36,402 nucleotides of DNA from Aquabacterium sp. (GCF_004297345.1 NZ_SCTN01000293.1:1-36402), one strand, 5' to 3'. Shown: positions 18,638 to 27,982, numbered from the stretch's first letter. The notes: generated by a model from the letters alone, not told the origin. Numbers and translations are program-made.

Positions 18638-18667
18638 TTCATTCCTCCTCGGGATTCGTTCCCTTCA

Positions 18668-18693
18668 AAGCGGGCCTTCGGGTCCGCTTTTTT
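18668..18693 (+). terminator. Rho-independent terminator
   Basis: AAGCGGGCC-TTCG-GGTCCGCTT followed by a T run. Confidence 0.85.
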
Positions 18694-18714
18694 CATGCCT
18701 GAGACGCACAAACA

Positions 18715-18740
18715 AAAACAGCGCCCGAAGGCGCTGTTTT
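18715..18740. terminator. Bidirectional-type terminator between the convergent PAE-like gene and pckG
   Basis: AAAACAGCGCC-CGAA-GGCGCTGTTTT, 11-bp perfect stem flanked by A and T runs. Confidence 0.85.
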
Positions 18741-18781
18741 CATGAAAGCCTAAAGGCTTGCTGTGCTGAACGAAAGGCCGA

Positions 18782-20641
18782 TCAGGCAGCCAGACGCTGT
18801 TCCAGCTTGGCCTTGGTGGCAGGCATGGCAGCAGGCAGGTTGTAGGCCAGTTGCGTGAACAGTTCGTCGTGCAGCTTGAGTTCTTGCGCCCAGGCTGCCT
18901 TGTCGATGCCGATGACGGACTGGAATTGGTCCTTCGTGAAGTTCAGGCCATTCCAGTTGATGTCTTCGTAGTTGGGGCTCAGGCCGAAAGCGTTTTCCAC
19001 GCCGTTGGCCTTGCCTTCCAGGCGGCCGACCATCCACTCCAGCACGCGCATGTTTTCGCTGTAGCCAGGCCATACGAACTTGCCGTCAGCGCCCTTGCGG
19101 AACCAGTTGACGCAATAGACCTTGGGCAGTGCGTGACCAGCAGCCTGCAGCTTGGCGCCCAGGTCCAGCCAGTGCTGGAAGTAGTCGCTCATGTTGTAGC
19201 CCATGAAGGGCAGCATGGCGAACGGATCGCGGCGCACCACACCTTGCTGACCGAAGGCAGCAGCGGTGGTTTCAGAACCCATGGTAGCAGCCATGTAGAC
19301 GCCTTCGGTCCAGTCACGGGCTTCAGTCACCAGCGGCACGGTGGTCGAGCGACGGCCGCCGAAGATGAAGGCGTCGATCGCCACACCAGCGGGGTTGTCC
19401 CACTCGCTGTCCAGCGCGGGGTTGTTGGTGGCAGCCACAGTGAAGCGGGCGTTGGGGTGAGCAGCCTTGGTGCCCTTTTCCTTGGCGATCTGAGGCGTCC
19501 AGTCATTGCCTTGCCAGTCGATCAGGTGAGCGGGGGCCTCGTCGGTCATCGACTCCCACCACACGTCGCCGTCATCGGTCAGGGCCACGTTCGTGAAGAT
19601 CACGTCGCGGTTGAGCGATTCCATGCAGTTGAAGTTGGTCAGGGTGTTGGTGCCAGGGGCCACGCCGAAGTAACCAGCTTCAGGGTTGATGGCGTACAGC
19701 TTGCCGTCAGCAGCGGGCTTGATCCAGGCGATGTCGTCGCCGATGGTGGTGACCTTCCAGCCGTTGTAGCCAGCAGGCGGGATCAGCATGGAGAAGTTGG
19801 TCTTGCCGCAAGCCGAGGGGAAGGCGGCAGCCACGTGGTACTTCTTGCCTTCGGGATTGGTCACGCCCAGCAGCAGCATGTGCTCGGCCAGCCAGCCTTG
19901 CTCGCGGCCCATGTTGGAAGCGATACGCAGGGCGAAGCACTTCTTGCCCAGCAGCGCGTTGCCGCCGTAGCCGGAACCGTAGGACCAGATTTCGCGGGTC
20001 GTGGGGTAGTGAACGATGTACTTGGTGTCAGGGTTGCAAGGCCATGCCACGTCCTTCTGACCTTCGGCCAGAGGGGCGCCCACGGTGTGCACGCAAGGCA
20101 CGAATTCGCCATCGGCGCCCAGCACGTCGATCACGCCCTTGCCCATGCGGGTCATGAGCTTCATGTTGACGGCCACGTAGGCGCTGTCAGACAGTTCGAT
20201 GCCGATGTGGGCGATATTCGAACCCAGGGGGCCCATCGAGAACGGCACCACGTACAGGGTGCGGCCCTTCATGGCGCCCTTGAACAGGGCTTGCTCGCCC
20301 GTTTGCAGCTTGGCGCGCATTTCAGCGGGCTCACACCAGTTGTTGGTGGGGCCGGCGTCTTCCTTGCGGTCAGAGCAGATGTAGGTGCGGTCTTCCACGC
20401 GGGCCACGTCGGACGGGTGGGTCCAGGCCAGGTAGGAGTTGGGGCGCAGCTCGGGGTTGAGCTTCTTGAACGAGCCGGCAGCCACGAGTTGGGCGCACAG
20501 GCGGTCGTATTCTTCCGTGGTGCCGTCGCACCAGTAGATGTCCTTGGGCTGCAGCAGAGCGGCCATCTCGGCCACCCAGGCGATCAGCTTGGTGTTTTTG
20601 ACGTAGGCAGGTGCGTTCACCTGTGCAGTAGCAGTCGTCAT
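18782..20641 (-). CDS. pckG: Phosphoenolpyruvate carboxykinase (GTP)
   Basis: 619 aa; [19 protein letters not shown] kinase-1 motif, [37 protein letters not shown]. Confidence 0.98.
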   Translation of the reverse strand: MTTATAQVNAPAYVKNTKLIAWVAEMAALLQPKDIYWCDGTTEEYDRLCAQLVAAGSFKKLNPELRPNSYLAWTHPSDVARVEDRTYICSDRKEDAGPTNNWCEPAEMRAKLQTGEQALFKGAMKGRTLYVVPFSMGPLGSNIAHIGIELSDSAYVAVNMKLMTRMGKGVIDVLGADGEFVPCVHTVGAPLAEGQKDVAWPCNPDTKYIVHYPTTREIWSYGSGYGGNALLGKKCFALRIASNMGREQGWLAEHMLLLGVTNPEGKKYHVAAAFPSACGKTNFSMLIPPAGYNGWKVTTIGDDIAWIKPAADGKLYAINPEAGYFGVAPGTNTLTNFNCMESLNRDVIFTNVALTDDGDVWWESMTDEAPAHLIDWQGNDWTPQIAKEKGTKAAHPNARFTVAATNNPALDSEWDNPAGVAIDAFIFGGRRSTTVPLVTEARDWTEGVYMAATMGSETTAAAFGQQGVVRRDPFAMLPFMGYNMSDYFQHWLDLGAKLQAAGHALPKVYCVNWFRKGADGKFVWPGYSENMRVLEWMVGRLEGKANGVENAFGLSPNYEDINWNGLNFTKDQFQSVIGIDKAAWAQELKLHDELFTQLAYNLPAAMPATKAKLEQRLAA

Positions 20642-20693
20642 GAATGAAGCTCCAGAAAGTAAAAAACAGGGTCTCGGCAGCGCCAGAACAAGC

Positions 20694-20714
20694 TTGATTC
20701 ACCTTATGAATCAA
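20694..20714. promoter_or_regulatory. 21-bp palindrome TTGATTCA-CCTTA-TGAATCAA upstream of pckG
   Basis: Perfect 8-bp arms, about 53 bp upstream of the pckG start codon. Confidence 0.6.
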
Positions 20715-20827
20715 CAACTTGTGACGCTATCGACACCCCGCTATCGTTGTGACATCAGGCCCTCGTGAGGCCAGCAATCCGTGACAGTGGAACCGCGTAG
20801 TTTAGTCCACTCGGCGGGCTTTGAGTT

Positions 20828-20871
20828 CCCCCCTTGGCCGGGGGGGCGGAGACACCCTGGGCACTCAGGGT
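20828..20871. repeat. Two adjacent inverted repeats: CCCCCC-TTGGCC-GGGGGGG and CACCCTG-GGCACT-CAGGGTG
   Basis: Read directly in the pckG / ABC operon intergenic region. Confidence 0.55.
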
Positions 20872-21004
20872 GAGACTTGAGTCACGAAGCCCCGATGTTT
20901 TTGTATCCTGATACATATTCCGACACCGCTTTGCGGGCGTTTGGCATGGCGGCAGGCACACTGCTCGGCTTGCCCGATTTGCCACATTTTTCACATTGTT
21001 CAAT

Positions 21005-21805
21005 ATGCCCTTGCTGGCCCGCCGCCCGTTTTTGCAACTCAGTCTTGGTAGCACCCTGTGCGCTGCTGCATTGCCTCAAGCCTGGGCGCGCGAGCACCTG
21101 CCCGCGCGCGCGGAGAGCCCGGCCGTCGGCGTGGACCCCTTGCTCGTCGCCTCGGGCCTGACCGCGCGCTGGCAAGCCTCGATGAAGCAGGATCTGGGCT
21201 GGACCGCCCGCTGGACGGCCATGGACACCGATGTGATCCTGACCCAACTGGAGCAAGGCCAGATTGATGCGGGCTTGTTCCTGAGCCACCCACGTGCCGA
21301 TGCGCTGGACAAGCAAGGCCTGATCTACAACCGCAAGACGATTGCACAAACCGATGTGCTGCTGCTGGGCCCCCAGGAAGACCTGGCTGGCATTCGCAGC
21401 GAGACGGACCCAGGGCGCGCCTTGACCCAGGTGCTCGCAGCCGCCAGTGCGGGTGCGGTACGCTGGCAACAACCGCCAGCAGGATCCTCGCTGGCCGCAC
21501 TGGCCGACCAGTTGACGCAAGGCCTGGCCTCCAAAGGCTTGACTGCGACCAGCAAGATACCCGCGGGTCATGCCCCTGCCTACCGGCTCATGAGCCGGGC
21601 ACAATGGCTCAAAACACCGCCACGCGACGAAAAACTCAAAGTCTGGTTGGCCGACAAGCCCGCCTTGACCTTGCAAGCGCAGATTGCCTGCTCGTTCAGA
21701 TCCCGGCATGCCGGCGCCAAGCTGCTTGTGAGCTGGCTGCAGTGGCCCCTGGCGCAAAGCGCCGTCAAAGCCTCGCGCCCCGCCTGGCAACCCGTCAAGG
21801 AGTGA
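21005..21805 (+). CDS. TupA/ModA-like periplasmic substrate-binding protein
   Basis: Signal-like N-terminus, TDVILTQLEQGQIDAGLFLSHPRADALDKQGLIYNRKTIAQTDVLLLGPQEDLAGI resembles the tungstate-binding TupA layout; followed by modB/modC-like genes. Confidence 0.75.
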   Translation: MPLLARRPFLQLSLGSTLCAAALPQAWAREHLPARAESPAVGVDPLLVASGLTARWQASMKQDLGWTARWTAMDTDVILTQLEQGQIDAGLFLSHPRADALDKQGLIYNRKTIAQTDVLLLGPQEDLAGIRSETDPGRALTQVLAAASAGAVRWQQPPAGSSLAALADQLTQGLASKGLTATSKIPAGHAPAYRLMSRAQWLKTPPRDEKLKVWLADKPALTLQAQIACSFRSRHAGAKLLVSWLQWPLAQSAVKASRPAWQPVKE

Positions 21806-21812
21806 AGGCATC

Positions 21813-22544
21813 ATGTCTTCTTTTGAACTGGAAGCGTTGTCCTTGAGCCTGCAAGTGGCGCTGATCACCCTGATGATCTCCACACCCGCAGCCCTGGTGC
21901 TGGCAACCGTGATGGCCCGCACCCGTTGGCGCGGCAAGCTGGTGCTCGACACCCTGATCCTGCTGCCCATGGGCCTGCCGCCAGCGGTGATCGGCTTCGG
22001 CTTGCTGATGAGCCTGGGCGGCGATGGCTCGCTCGGCAGCTGGCTGCATGAGCTGACCGGCTTCAGCCTGAGCTTCTACCCCGGTGGCGCCATCCTGGCC
22101 GCCAGCATCATGACCGTGCCCTTGATGGTCCGGATCCTGCGCCCAGCCCTGGAAGCCACAGACCCCATGCTGCTGCCTGTGGCGCGGACATTGGGCGCAT
22201 CTCAATGGCAAGGCTGGTGGACGATCACCCTGCCACTGGTGTGGCCTGCTGTTGCCTCGGCCATGGCGCTGGGCTTGACGGCGGCCTGGGGCGAATCGGG
22301 CGCCACGCTTGTGCTGGCAGCGGCCCTGCGCCCGCACCATGTGGGCGACACGACCGCGCCCGTGGCCTTGGTACAAGCCTTGCTCAATCAACAAGACGGC
22401 GAAGACGCCGCCTGGCATCTGGCCCTGATCTCGCTGTGCATCGCCATGGCGGCCATCGTGATCAGTGAATGGGGGCGTCAACGCTGGCGCCGTCGCTGGC
22501 AGGCCCGCTTGCGCCCCATCGGCCAGCCCATCCAATCCGCATGA
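21813..22544 (+). CDS. Molybdate/tungstate-type ABC transporter permease (ModB-like)
   Basis: LPMGLPPAVIGFGLLMSLG, EAA-loop region ARTLGASQWQGWWTITLPLVWPAVASAMALGL, AWGESGATLVLAA. Confidence 0.87.
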   Translation: MSSFELEALSLSLQVALITLMISTPAALVLATVMARTRWRGKLVLDTLILLPMGLPPAVIGFGLLMSLGGDGSLGSWLHELTGFSLSFYPGGAILAASIMTVPLMVRILRPALEATDPMLLPVARTLGASQWQGWWTITLPLVWPAVASAMALGLTAAWGESGATLVLAAALRPHHVGDTTAPVALVQALLNQQDGEDAAWHLALISLCIAMAAIVISEWGRQRWRRRWQARLRPIGQPIQSA

Positions 22545-23695
22545 TCGATCAAACGCTCCCTCGCCCGCTCAGCATCGAGCTCAAGCTCCAGCAGACAGGT
22601 CTGGATATCCGCGCGCAGTTTCGTGTGCTGCCAGGCCGCGTTTGTGCGCTTGTTGGGCGCAGCGGCGCAGGCAAAAGCGCCCTGCTCAAGGCTGCTGCGG
22701 GCTTGGCGCCTGCGCGAGGCGGTCGCATTGCCGTGGGCAACGAGGCCATGTACGACTCGGCAGCCCGCATCAACAAGCCGCCACATGAACGCCGCCTGAC
22801 CTGGCTGGATGGACACACCCACCTCTTCCCGCACCTCACCGTCCGGGCCAATCTGGAGTACGGTCTCAAAGGCAAGGGCCTGCGCCGCACCAAGCCGCCA
22901 GCGTTCGACAAGGTCGTCAACTGGCTGGACATCGCCTCGCTGCTGGCACGTCGTCCGGAAGCGCTGACCGTCAGCCAGCGCGTCAAGGTGGCCTTGGCAC
23001 GTGCCCTGATCTCCGGGCCCAATGCCTTGCTGCTGGACGACCCGCTGGGCGACGTCCCGGCCCATGAGCAGGAACCCCTCCTGGAGCTGCTGGCCGAGTT
23101 GCCCACGCGCTTTCATGTGCCCATCGTGCTGGTCAGTCCGCGCATGAACGAGGTGATCCGGCTGGCCGATGAAGTCGTGATCCTGCATGAAGGCCGCATG
23201 GCCAGTGCCGGGCCTGCCGCGCAGATCCTGTCTGATGTGTCGCTCTCGACCTTCCTGGAGGGCGTGCATGCTGGCAGCGTGCTGGAGGGCGAGGTCAAGC
23301 GCCACGACATCGAATGGCTGCTGAGCGAAGTTGATGTCTCTGGCCAGCGCGTGACAGTGCCCGCGATGCTGCACGCGGTGGGCAGCAAAGTGCGGCTGAA
23401 AGTTCGCGCCCGCGATATCTCCTTGCACCGGGCCGTGCCCACCGATACGAGTTGCAGCAATCACCTGCGCGGCCGCATCACGCAGATCATGCTGGCGGGC
23501 GAGCATGGCACCTATGGCGCCGTGGGCATCGAACTGGATCGGGCGCTGGATGCCGACAGCCTGCAAATCAAGTCTGGCTCGCCCTTGTGGGCCATGCTCA
23601 CCCGCAAATCGATCCAGCAGATGGGCTGGGCGCCAGGGCAGCCGGTCGTCGTGGGCTTCAAGGCCATGGCGACCACGGTGTCCGCATGGCGTTGA
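22541..23695 (+). CDS. ModC-like ABC ATPase with C-terminal TOBE domain and altered catalytic motifs
   Basis: Walker A GRSGAGKSALL; HLFPHLTVRANLEYGL; TOBE-like C-terminus; ATGA overlap with the permease gene. Confidence 0.87.
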   Translation: MIDQTLPRPLSIELKLQQTGLDIRAQFRVLPGRVCALVGRSGAGKSALLKAAAGLAPARGGRIAVGNEAMYDSAARINKPPHERRLTWLDGHTHLFPHLTVRANLEYGLKGKGLRRTKPPAFDKVVNWLDIASLLARRPEALTVSQRVKVALARALISGPNALLLDDPLGDVPAHEQEPLLELLAELPTRFHVPIVLVSPRMNEVIRLADEVVILHEGRMASAGPAAQILSDVSLSTFLEGVHAGSVLEGEVKRHDIEWLLSEVDVSGQRVTVPAMLHAVGSKVRLKVRARDISLHRAVPTDTSCSNHLRGRITQIMLAGEHGTYGAVGIELDRALDADSLQIKSGSPLWAMLTRKSIQQMGWAPGQPVVVGFKAMATTVSAWR

Positions 23696-23764
23696 TGGGG
23701 CCATCCAGGATGGGGCCTTCAAGCTGACGGCATACTGCGGCGTCGGCCCACAACGCTTTCTGCC

Positions 23765-24373
23765 ATGCCCAGTCTTCTGCCCCGCCAACTGCTCTCGATC
23801 AACGTCGCACAAGCCAGCCCCCTCACCATCGAAGGCCGCAGGATCATGACGGCCATCGGCAAGCGCGCCGTGAGCACGCTGGCCGAGCCTCATCGCATCG
23901 ACGTCAAACCACTGGGTCTGCAGGGTGATGACCAGGCCGACGTGACCGTGCACGGGGGGCTGAGCAAAGCGGTTTACGCCTACCCGCATGAGCACTATGA
24001 TTTCTGGCAGACGGTGCGTGCGCAAGCCAGCGCACAAGCCTGGGGCGAAGCCATGCCGCACGGCATGCTGGGCGAGAACCTGACACTCACCGGCCTGCTG
24101 GAAGGCGATGTGTATGTAGGTGATGTCCTGCAGTTTGCCGACTGCAGCCTGGCGGTCAGTGAGCCACGCCGGCCCTGCTACAAATTCCAGGCCGTGATGG
24201 GATTCAAGCAAGCCGTCAAGATGATGGCGCAGTCTGGTTACTGCGGCTTCTACCTCACGGTCAGGCAAGCCGGCACGATCTCGGCGGGGGAGTCATATGA
24301 ACTCATCCCCGGCCCACGCGAAGTCAGCATCGCCGAGTTGTTCAAAACCAAGATGCACCGCCACATAGATTGA
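23765..24373 (+). CDS. MOSC domain protein (YiiM-like)
   Basis: LGLQGDDQADVTVHGGLSKAVYAYPHEHYDFW, GMLGENLTLTGLLEGDVYVGDVLQF, RRPCYKFQA. Confidence 0.93.
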   Translation: MPSLLPRQLLSINVAQASPLTIEGRRIMTAIGKRAVSTLAEPHRIDVKPLGLQGDDQADVTVHGGLSKAVYAYPHEHYDFWQTVRAQASAQAWGEAMPHGMLGENLTLTGLLEGDVYVGDVLQFADCSLAVSEPRRPCYKFQAVMGFKQAVKMMAQSGYCGFYLTVRQAGTISAGESYELIPGPREVSIAELFKTKMHRHID

Positions 24374-24396
24374 CCCCAACCAGACCGGAGCCCGCC

Positions 24397-25029
24397 ATGA
24401 CCAGCGAACGCCACGTGATCCTTCACCACGCCCCTCAGACCCGCTCACGCGGCGTGCTCACGCTGCTGGAAGAGTTGGGTGCGGACTATGAACTGCACGT
24501 GCTCAACCTGAAGGCCGGAGAGCAACGCCAGCCCGCCTACCTGGCCATCAACCCCATGGGCAAGGTCCCTGCGCTGCAACACCAAGGTGCACTGGTCACC
24601 GAACAAGGCGCGATCTACATCTATCTGGCCGACCTGTATGCCGACAAGGGCCTGGCGCCGCAAATGGGCGACCCGCTGCGTGGCCCCTATCTGCGCTGGC
24701 TCGTGTACTACGGCTCGTCGTTCGAGCCGGCCGTGGTGGACCGCGCCATGAAGCGCGAGCCCGCGCCGCCGTCCACAAGCCCTTATGGCGACTACGACAC
24801 CATGCTGGCCACGCTCACAGACCAACTCGCCAAAGGCCCTTACCTGCTGGGTGAGCGTTTCAGCGCAGCCGATGTGCTGTGGGGTACAGCCCTGGCCTGG
24901 ACCACCCACTTCGGTCTGGTGCCGCTCACACCCGTGATCCAGGCCTACATCGAACGCGTCACCTCGCGCCCGGCGGCCATGCGGGCATCGGCCATTGACG
25001 ATGACTTGATCACCAGGCAGGCGGTTTGA
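24397..25029 (+). CDS. Glutathione S-transferase family protein
   Basis: RSRGVLTLLEELGADYELHVLNLKAGEQRQPAYLAINPMGKVPALQHQGALVTEQGAIYIYLAD; GST C-terminal domain. Confidence 0.92.
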   Translation: MTSERHVILHHAPQTRSRGVLTLLEELGADYELHVLNLKAGEQRQPAYLAINPMGKVPALQHQGALVTEQGAIYIYLADLYADKGLAPQMGDPLRGPYLRWLVYYGSSFEPAVVDRAMKREPAPPSTSPYGDYDTMLATLTDQLAKGPYLLGERFSAADVLWGTALAWTTHFGLVPLTPVIQAYIERVTSRPAAMRASAIDDDLITRQAV

Positions 25030-25030
25030 T

Positions 25031-25420
25031 ATGCGCACGCTCACGATCACGGTGGACATCAACGTCGAGCCCGATGCCGTCATGGCCTACGCCTCGAACC
25101 CTCGCCACTTGCCCGAATGGGCACCCGGCTTTGCGCGCAGCGTGACGCCTGATGGCGACGAATGGATGGTGCAGATGGCCGAAGGCGTGGTGCGCATGTG
25201 GTTCACGCCACCCAACGCCGATGGCATCCTGGATCATGTTGTGCGCATGCCCAACGGGGAAGAAGTCATGAACACGATGCGCGTGGCGGCAAAGGGCTCG
25301 GGCAGCGAAGTGTCCTTCTTGTTGCATCAACGTGCCGGCATGACGGATACCCAGCTGGCAGCGGATGCCGCGCTCGTGCAGGCGGATCTGCAACGGCTCA
25401 AGGACATTCTGGAGGACTGA
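25031..25420 (+). CDS. SRPBCC (START/polyketide cyclase-like) protein
   Basis: DINVEPDAVMAYASNPRHLPEWAPGFARSVTPDGDEW...; starts 1 bp after the GST stop. Confidence 0.75.
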   Translation: MRTLTITVDINVEPDAVMAYASNPRHLPEWAPGFARSVTPDGDEWMVQMAEGVVRMWFTPPNADGILDHVVRMPNGEEVMNTMRVAAKGSGSEVSFLLHQRAGMTDTQLAADAALVQADLQRLKDILED

Positions 25421-25444
25421 GCCTCCTGGCATCACACAGGATGC

Positions 25445-25780
25445 TCACTCCTCGTCATCCCAGCGCTTGAGGCTGCGCTTGACCTCATCTAGCCATTTGC
25501 GCACCTCGGCGCTCGATGACAAGGTTTGCTTGAGCCACTCGGGGCGCTGGCTTGGGCGCTTGGCCAAGGACACTGCCAGGGCTGGCTTTTCGCTTGTATC
25601 GCTTGATGGGGCCATGCTCAACTCGATCACCGGCAAGCCCTTCCACTCAAAGCGAACAGGCGAGCCCGTGCCTTTCTCGGCCAAAGGCTTGAGCTCACGC
25701 AGATCACGCCGCAGCTTGACCAGGGCTTCATCGGCCTTGAAGGGCGGCAGGGCAAAGAAGTCTGACAACTCATCGCTCAT
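25445..25780 (-). CDS. Hypothetical protein (111 aa)
   Basis: ATGA overlap with the end of the upstream 5'-nucleotidase gene. Confidence 0.7.
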   Translation of the reverse strand: MSDELSDFFALPPFKADEALVKLRRDLRELKPLAEKGTGSPVRFEWKGLPVIELSMAPSSDTSEKPALAVSLAKRPSQRPEWLKQTLSSSAEVRKWLDEVKRSLKRWDDEE

Positions 25781-26712
25781 GGATTGTCTCCTGCGTTGAC
25801 GATTGCAGTATTGACGATACCCGCAGCCACATGCCCCGAAGGCACGTGCGGCGCCGCGTTTTCAACATGGCCAGTCTGATCATCGAAGAAGAAATCGGGC
25901 TCGAACTCACGCAGGAACTCGCCCTTGGGCAAGCCACCAAGGAACAGGGCCTCGTGCACTTCAATGCCCCATTCCATCAAGGTACGGATGGCACGCTCAT
26001 GCGCTGGCGCGCCACGTGCCGTGACCAAGGCCGTGCGGATGCGCATGGCGTCCGCGCCCTGAGCCGGATCGTGCTGCTGCAAGTCATGCAAGGCCATCAG
26101 CAAGGGTTTGAACGGGCCGTCAGGCAGCGGCTGATCAGCCATGGCCACCTCGTGCGCCTGGAAGGCATTGAGCCCGCCCTTTTGGAAGACTCGCTCGGCC
26201 TCATCTGAAAACAGCACGGCATCGCCGTCAAAAGCGATGCGTACTTCATGCGGATGCGCACTCCCGGCCCGCGCCGCGTGCGGCAACACGCGTGCAGCCG
26301 GCACACCCGCGCCCAAGGCCGAGCGCACGTCGTTCTCATTGGCAGACAGAAACAGATGCGCCTGCAAGGGCTTGAGATAGCGCCAGGGGCTCTGCCCGCG
26401 TGTGAACACGCCCCGCTCGATGGGCAAGCCGTAGTGCTTGGCCGAGCGGAACACCCGCATGCCTGAGACAGGATCGTTGCGAGACAGGATCACCACTTCG
26501 ACGCGTGCCTTGTCTGGCGTATTGAAGGCCAGCAGTTTGCGCACCAGGGAGAAGGCCACGCCAGGCTTGGCAGGCTCGTCGACCTTGTCGAGTTGCAGCT
26601 TCATGTAGGCGCGGTCATCCACGCCTTCAAACAGTCGGTTTTCTTCTTCGAAATCGAACAGCGCGCGCGAGGAAATCGCAACGACCAAACGCCCGGTCAG
26701 GCTGGCAGCCAT
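25777..26712 (-). CDS. 5'-nucleotidase (cytosolic NT5C1-like family)
   Basis: VVAISSRALFDFEEENRLFEG, VILSRNDPVSGMRVFRS, IAFDGDAVLFSDEAERVFQ, FLGGLPKGEFL, DFFFDDQTGHVENAA. Confidence 0.9.
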   Translation of the reverse strand: MAASLTGRLVVAISSRALFDFEEENRLFEGVDDRAYMKLQLDKVDEPAKPGVAFSLVRKLLAFNTPDKARVEVVILSRNDPVSGMRVFRSAKHYGLPIERGVFTRGQSPWRYLKPLQAHLFLSANENDVRSALGAGVPAARVLPHAARAGSAHPHEVRIAFDGDAVLFSDEAERVFQKGGLNAFQAHEVAMADQPLPDGPFKPLLMALHDLQQHDPAQGADAMRIRTALVTARGAPAHERAIRTLMEWGIEVHEALFLGGLPKGEFLREFEPDFFFDDQTGHVENAAPHVPSGHVAAGIVNTAIVNAGDNP

Positions 26713-26789
26713 GGAAAAGGCCTCTCGGCATCAATGCACAAGAGGCCTAGTTTAGTGCCGCAGCGGTGGCGGCATAGCGGCGCCACGCA

Positions 26790-27884
26790 CTATTGAACAA
26801 AGCCGATGGGCTGACGCTTGCCGCCTTGCTCCGGCAGGTCTCGCACTTCCAGTTGGTAGCGCCCATCGAGCTTGGCATTGCCGAACGCCGTCATCAGCGC
26901 CCTGCGCATCTCGCGTGGTGCGCAATGACTCATTTCACCGAGCACAGCCTCGCTCAACTCCGGCTCGAAACGCTGCCCCCAGTCGTGATCGGCGCGGATG
27001 CTGCGGTACAGCTTGGAGGCGATCTTGCGCGCAGCCTCCTCATCGGGCATGTTGATGTCGAACACATTCATTCGGTTGAGGATGGGATCCGGAATGCCGC
27101 GCAGATCGTTGGCCGTGGCCACCCAGATCACCTGGCTGGCATCGATCGACACTTCCGCGAACTCGTCGGTGAAATGCCCCGCCGTATCGTGCTCCAGCAA
27201 GCTGTAGAGCGATCCCAAGGGGTCATAGGCATGCTCGCCTCCGCTCTTGTCGATCTCATCGACCACCATCACCGGATTGGCGTATTGCCCGTCCACCAAA
27301 GTCTCGAACACCTTGCCGGGCCGCGCGCCCTTCCACTGGCTGGAGGCACCCGAGAGCACCCAGCCCGCGGTCATCGAACTCATGGAGATAAAACCCATGC
27401 CCGTTCCCAGCAGTTGCGCGACCTCGCGCGCAAAGTGCGTCTTGCCGACACCGGGCGGCCCCAGCAGCAGCATGGGTGTGATCTCAAGGGCATCGCGGCT
27501 GTCTGCGCACAAGGCCAGCTGGCGTCGCAGGTCGTCCAGCACCTCGTGGAAGTTGGGCAACTCGTCGTAGAGATGGTCCATCGCAGGCAGGCCAGATGGC
27601 TTGACCTGGAAGCGCTCCGGCCCCATCTCCAGCATGCGCTCGTAAGTAGCGCGCAGGGATTCGTGTTCGCGTGGCGGCAGCTTGCCCAGGCGCTTTTCCA
27701 CCTCGTCGAGCTTGTAGACATGCCGCATGTGCGCAATCGGAATGCGCCCTCTGTAGGCCTCTTGTTGAACGGGAACAAGATCGGTACAGCTGCTCATATC
27801 GGCCCTCCAGGCTTCAACACGCTCACCCCATGATGCAACAAAGCCCTGAGAGTCAAAGCCCGTGAACAAGGGGGATGCAGCCAT
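26790..27884 (-). CDS. AAA+ ATPase resembling the Lon ATPase module without a protease domain
   Basis: MLLLGPPGVGKTHFAREVAQ, SSMTAGWVLSGASSQWKGARPGKVF, NPVMVVDEIDKSG, VIWVATANDLRGIPDPILNRM; start may instead be the internal ATG at 27797. Confidence 0.87.
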   Translation of the reverse strand: MAASPLFTGFDSQGFVASWGERVEAWRADMSSCTDLVPVQQEAYRGRIPIAHMRHVYKLDEVEKRLGKLPPREHESLRATYERMLEMGPERFQVKPSGLPAMDHLYDELPNFHEVLDDLRRQLALCADSRDALEITPMLLLGPPGVGKTHFAREVAQLLGTGMGFISMSSMTAGWVLSGASSQWKGARPGKVFETLVDGQYANPVMVVDEIDKSGGEHAYDPLGSLYSLLEHDTAGHFTDEFAEVSIDASQVIWVATANDLRGIPDPILNRMNVFDINMPDEEAARKIASKLYRSIRADHDWGQRFEPELSEAVLGEMSHCAPREMRRALMTAFGNAKLDGRYQLEVRDLPEQGGKRQPIGFVQ

Positions 27885-27917
27885 TCATATCATCGAATCC
27901 GGCTGACACCAAGAGGA

Positions 27918-27938
27918 ACGGCCCCGATCAGGGGCCGT
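27918..27938 (-). terminator. Hairpin downstream of gspF
   Basis: ACGGCCCC-GATCA-GGGGCCGT, 8-bp perfect stem; weak U-tract on the minus strand. Confidence 0.6.
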
Positions 27939-27982
27939 CGTCAATGGGCATTCAGTGCACAAAGTGGCAGATTGCCGTGGGC

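Noticed and set aside
18851-20647. 598-aa plus-strand ORF
   Set aside because: Exactly antisense to pckG; low-complexity His/Val/Gly composition typical of antisense shadows in GC-rich DNA.
20882-21970. 362-aa minus-strand ORF
   Set aside because: Antisense to the substrate-binding protein and permease start; the plus-strand operon is better supported.
22478-24268. 596-aa minus-strand ORF
   Set aside because: Antisense to modC-like and MOSC genes; no recognisable motifs.
26718-26749. Inverted repeat AGGCCTCT...AGAGGCCT near the 5'-nucleotidase start
   Set aside because: Long loop and partly coding; could be a weak terminator after the AAA+ gene but not well supported.
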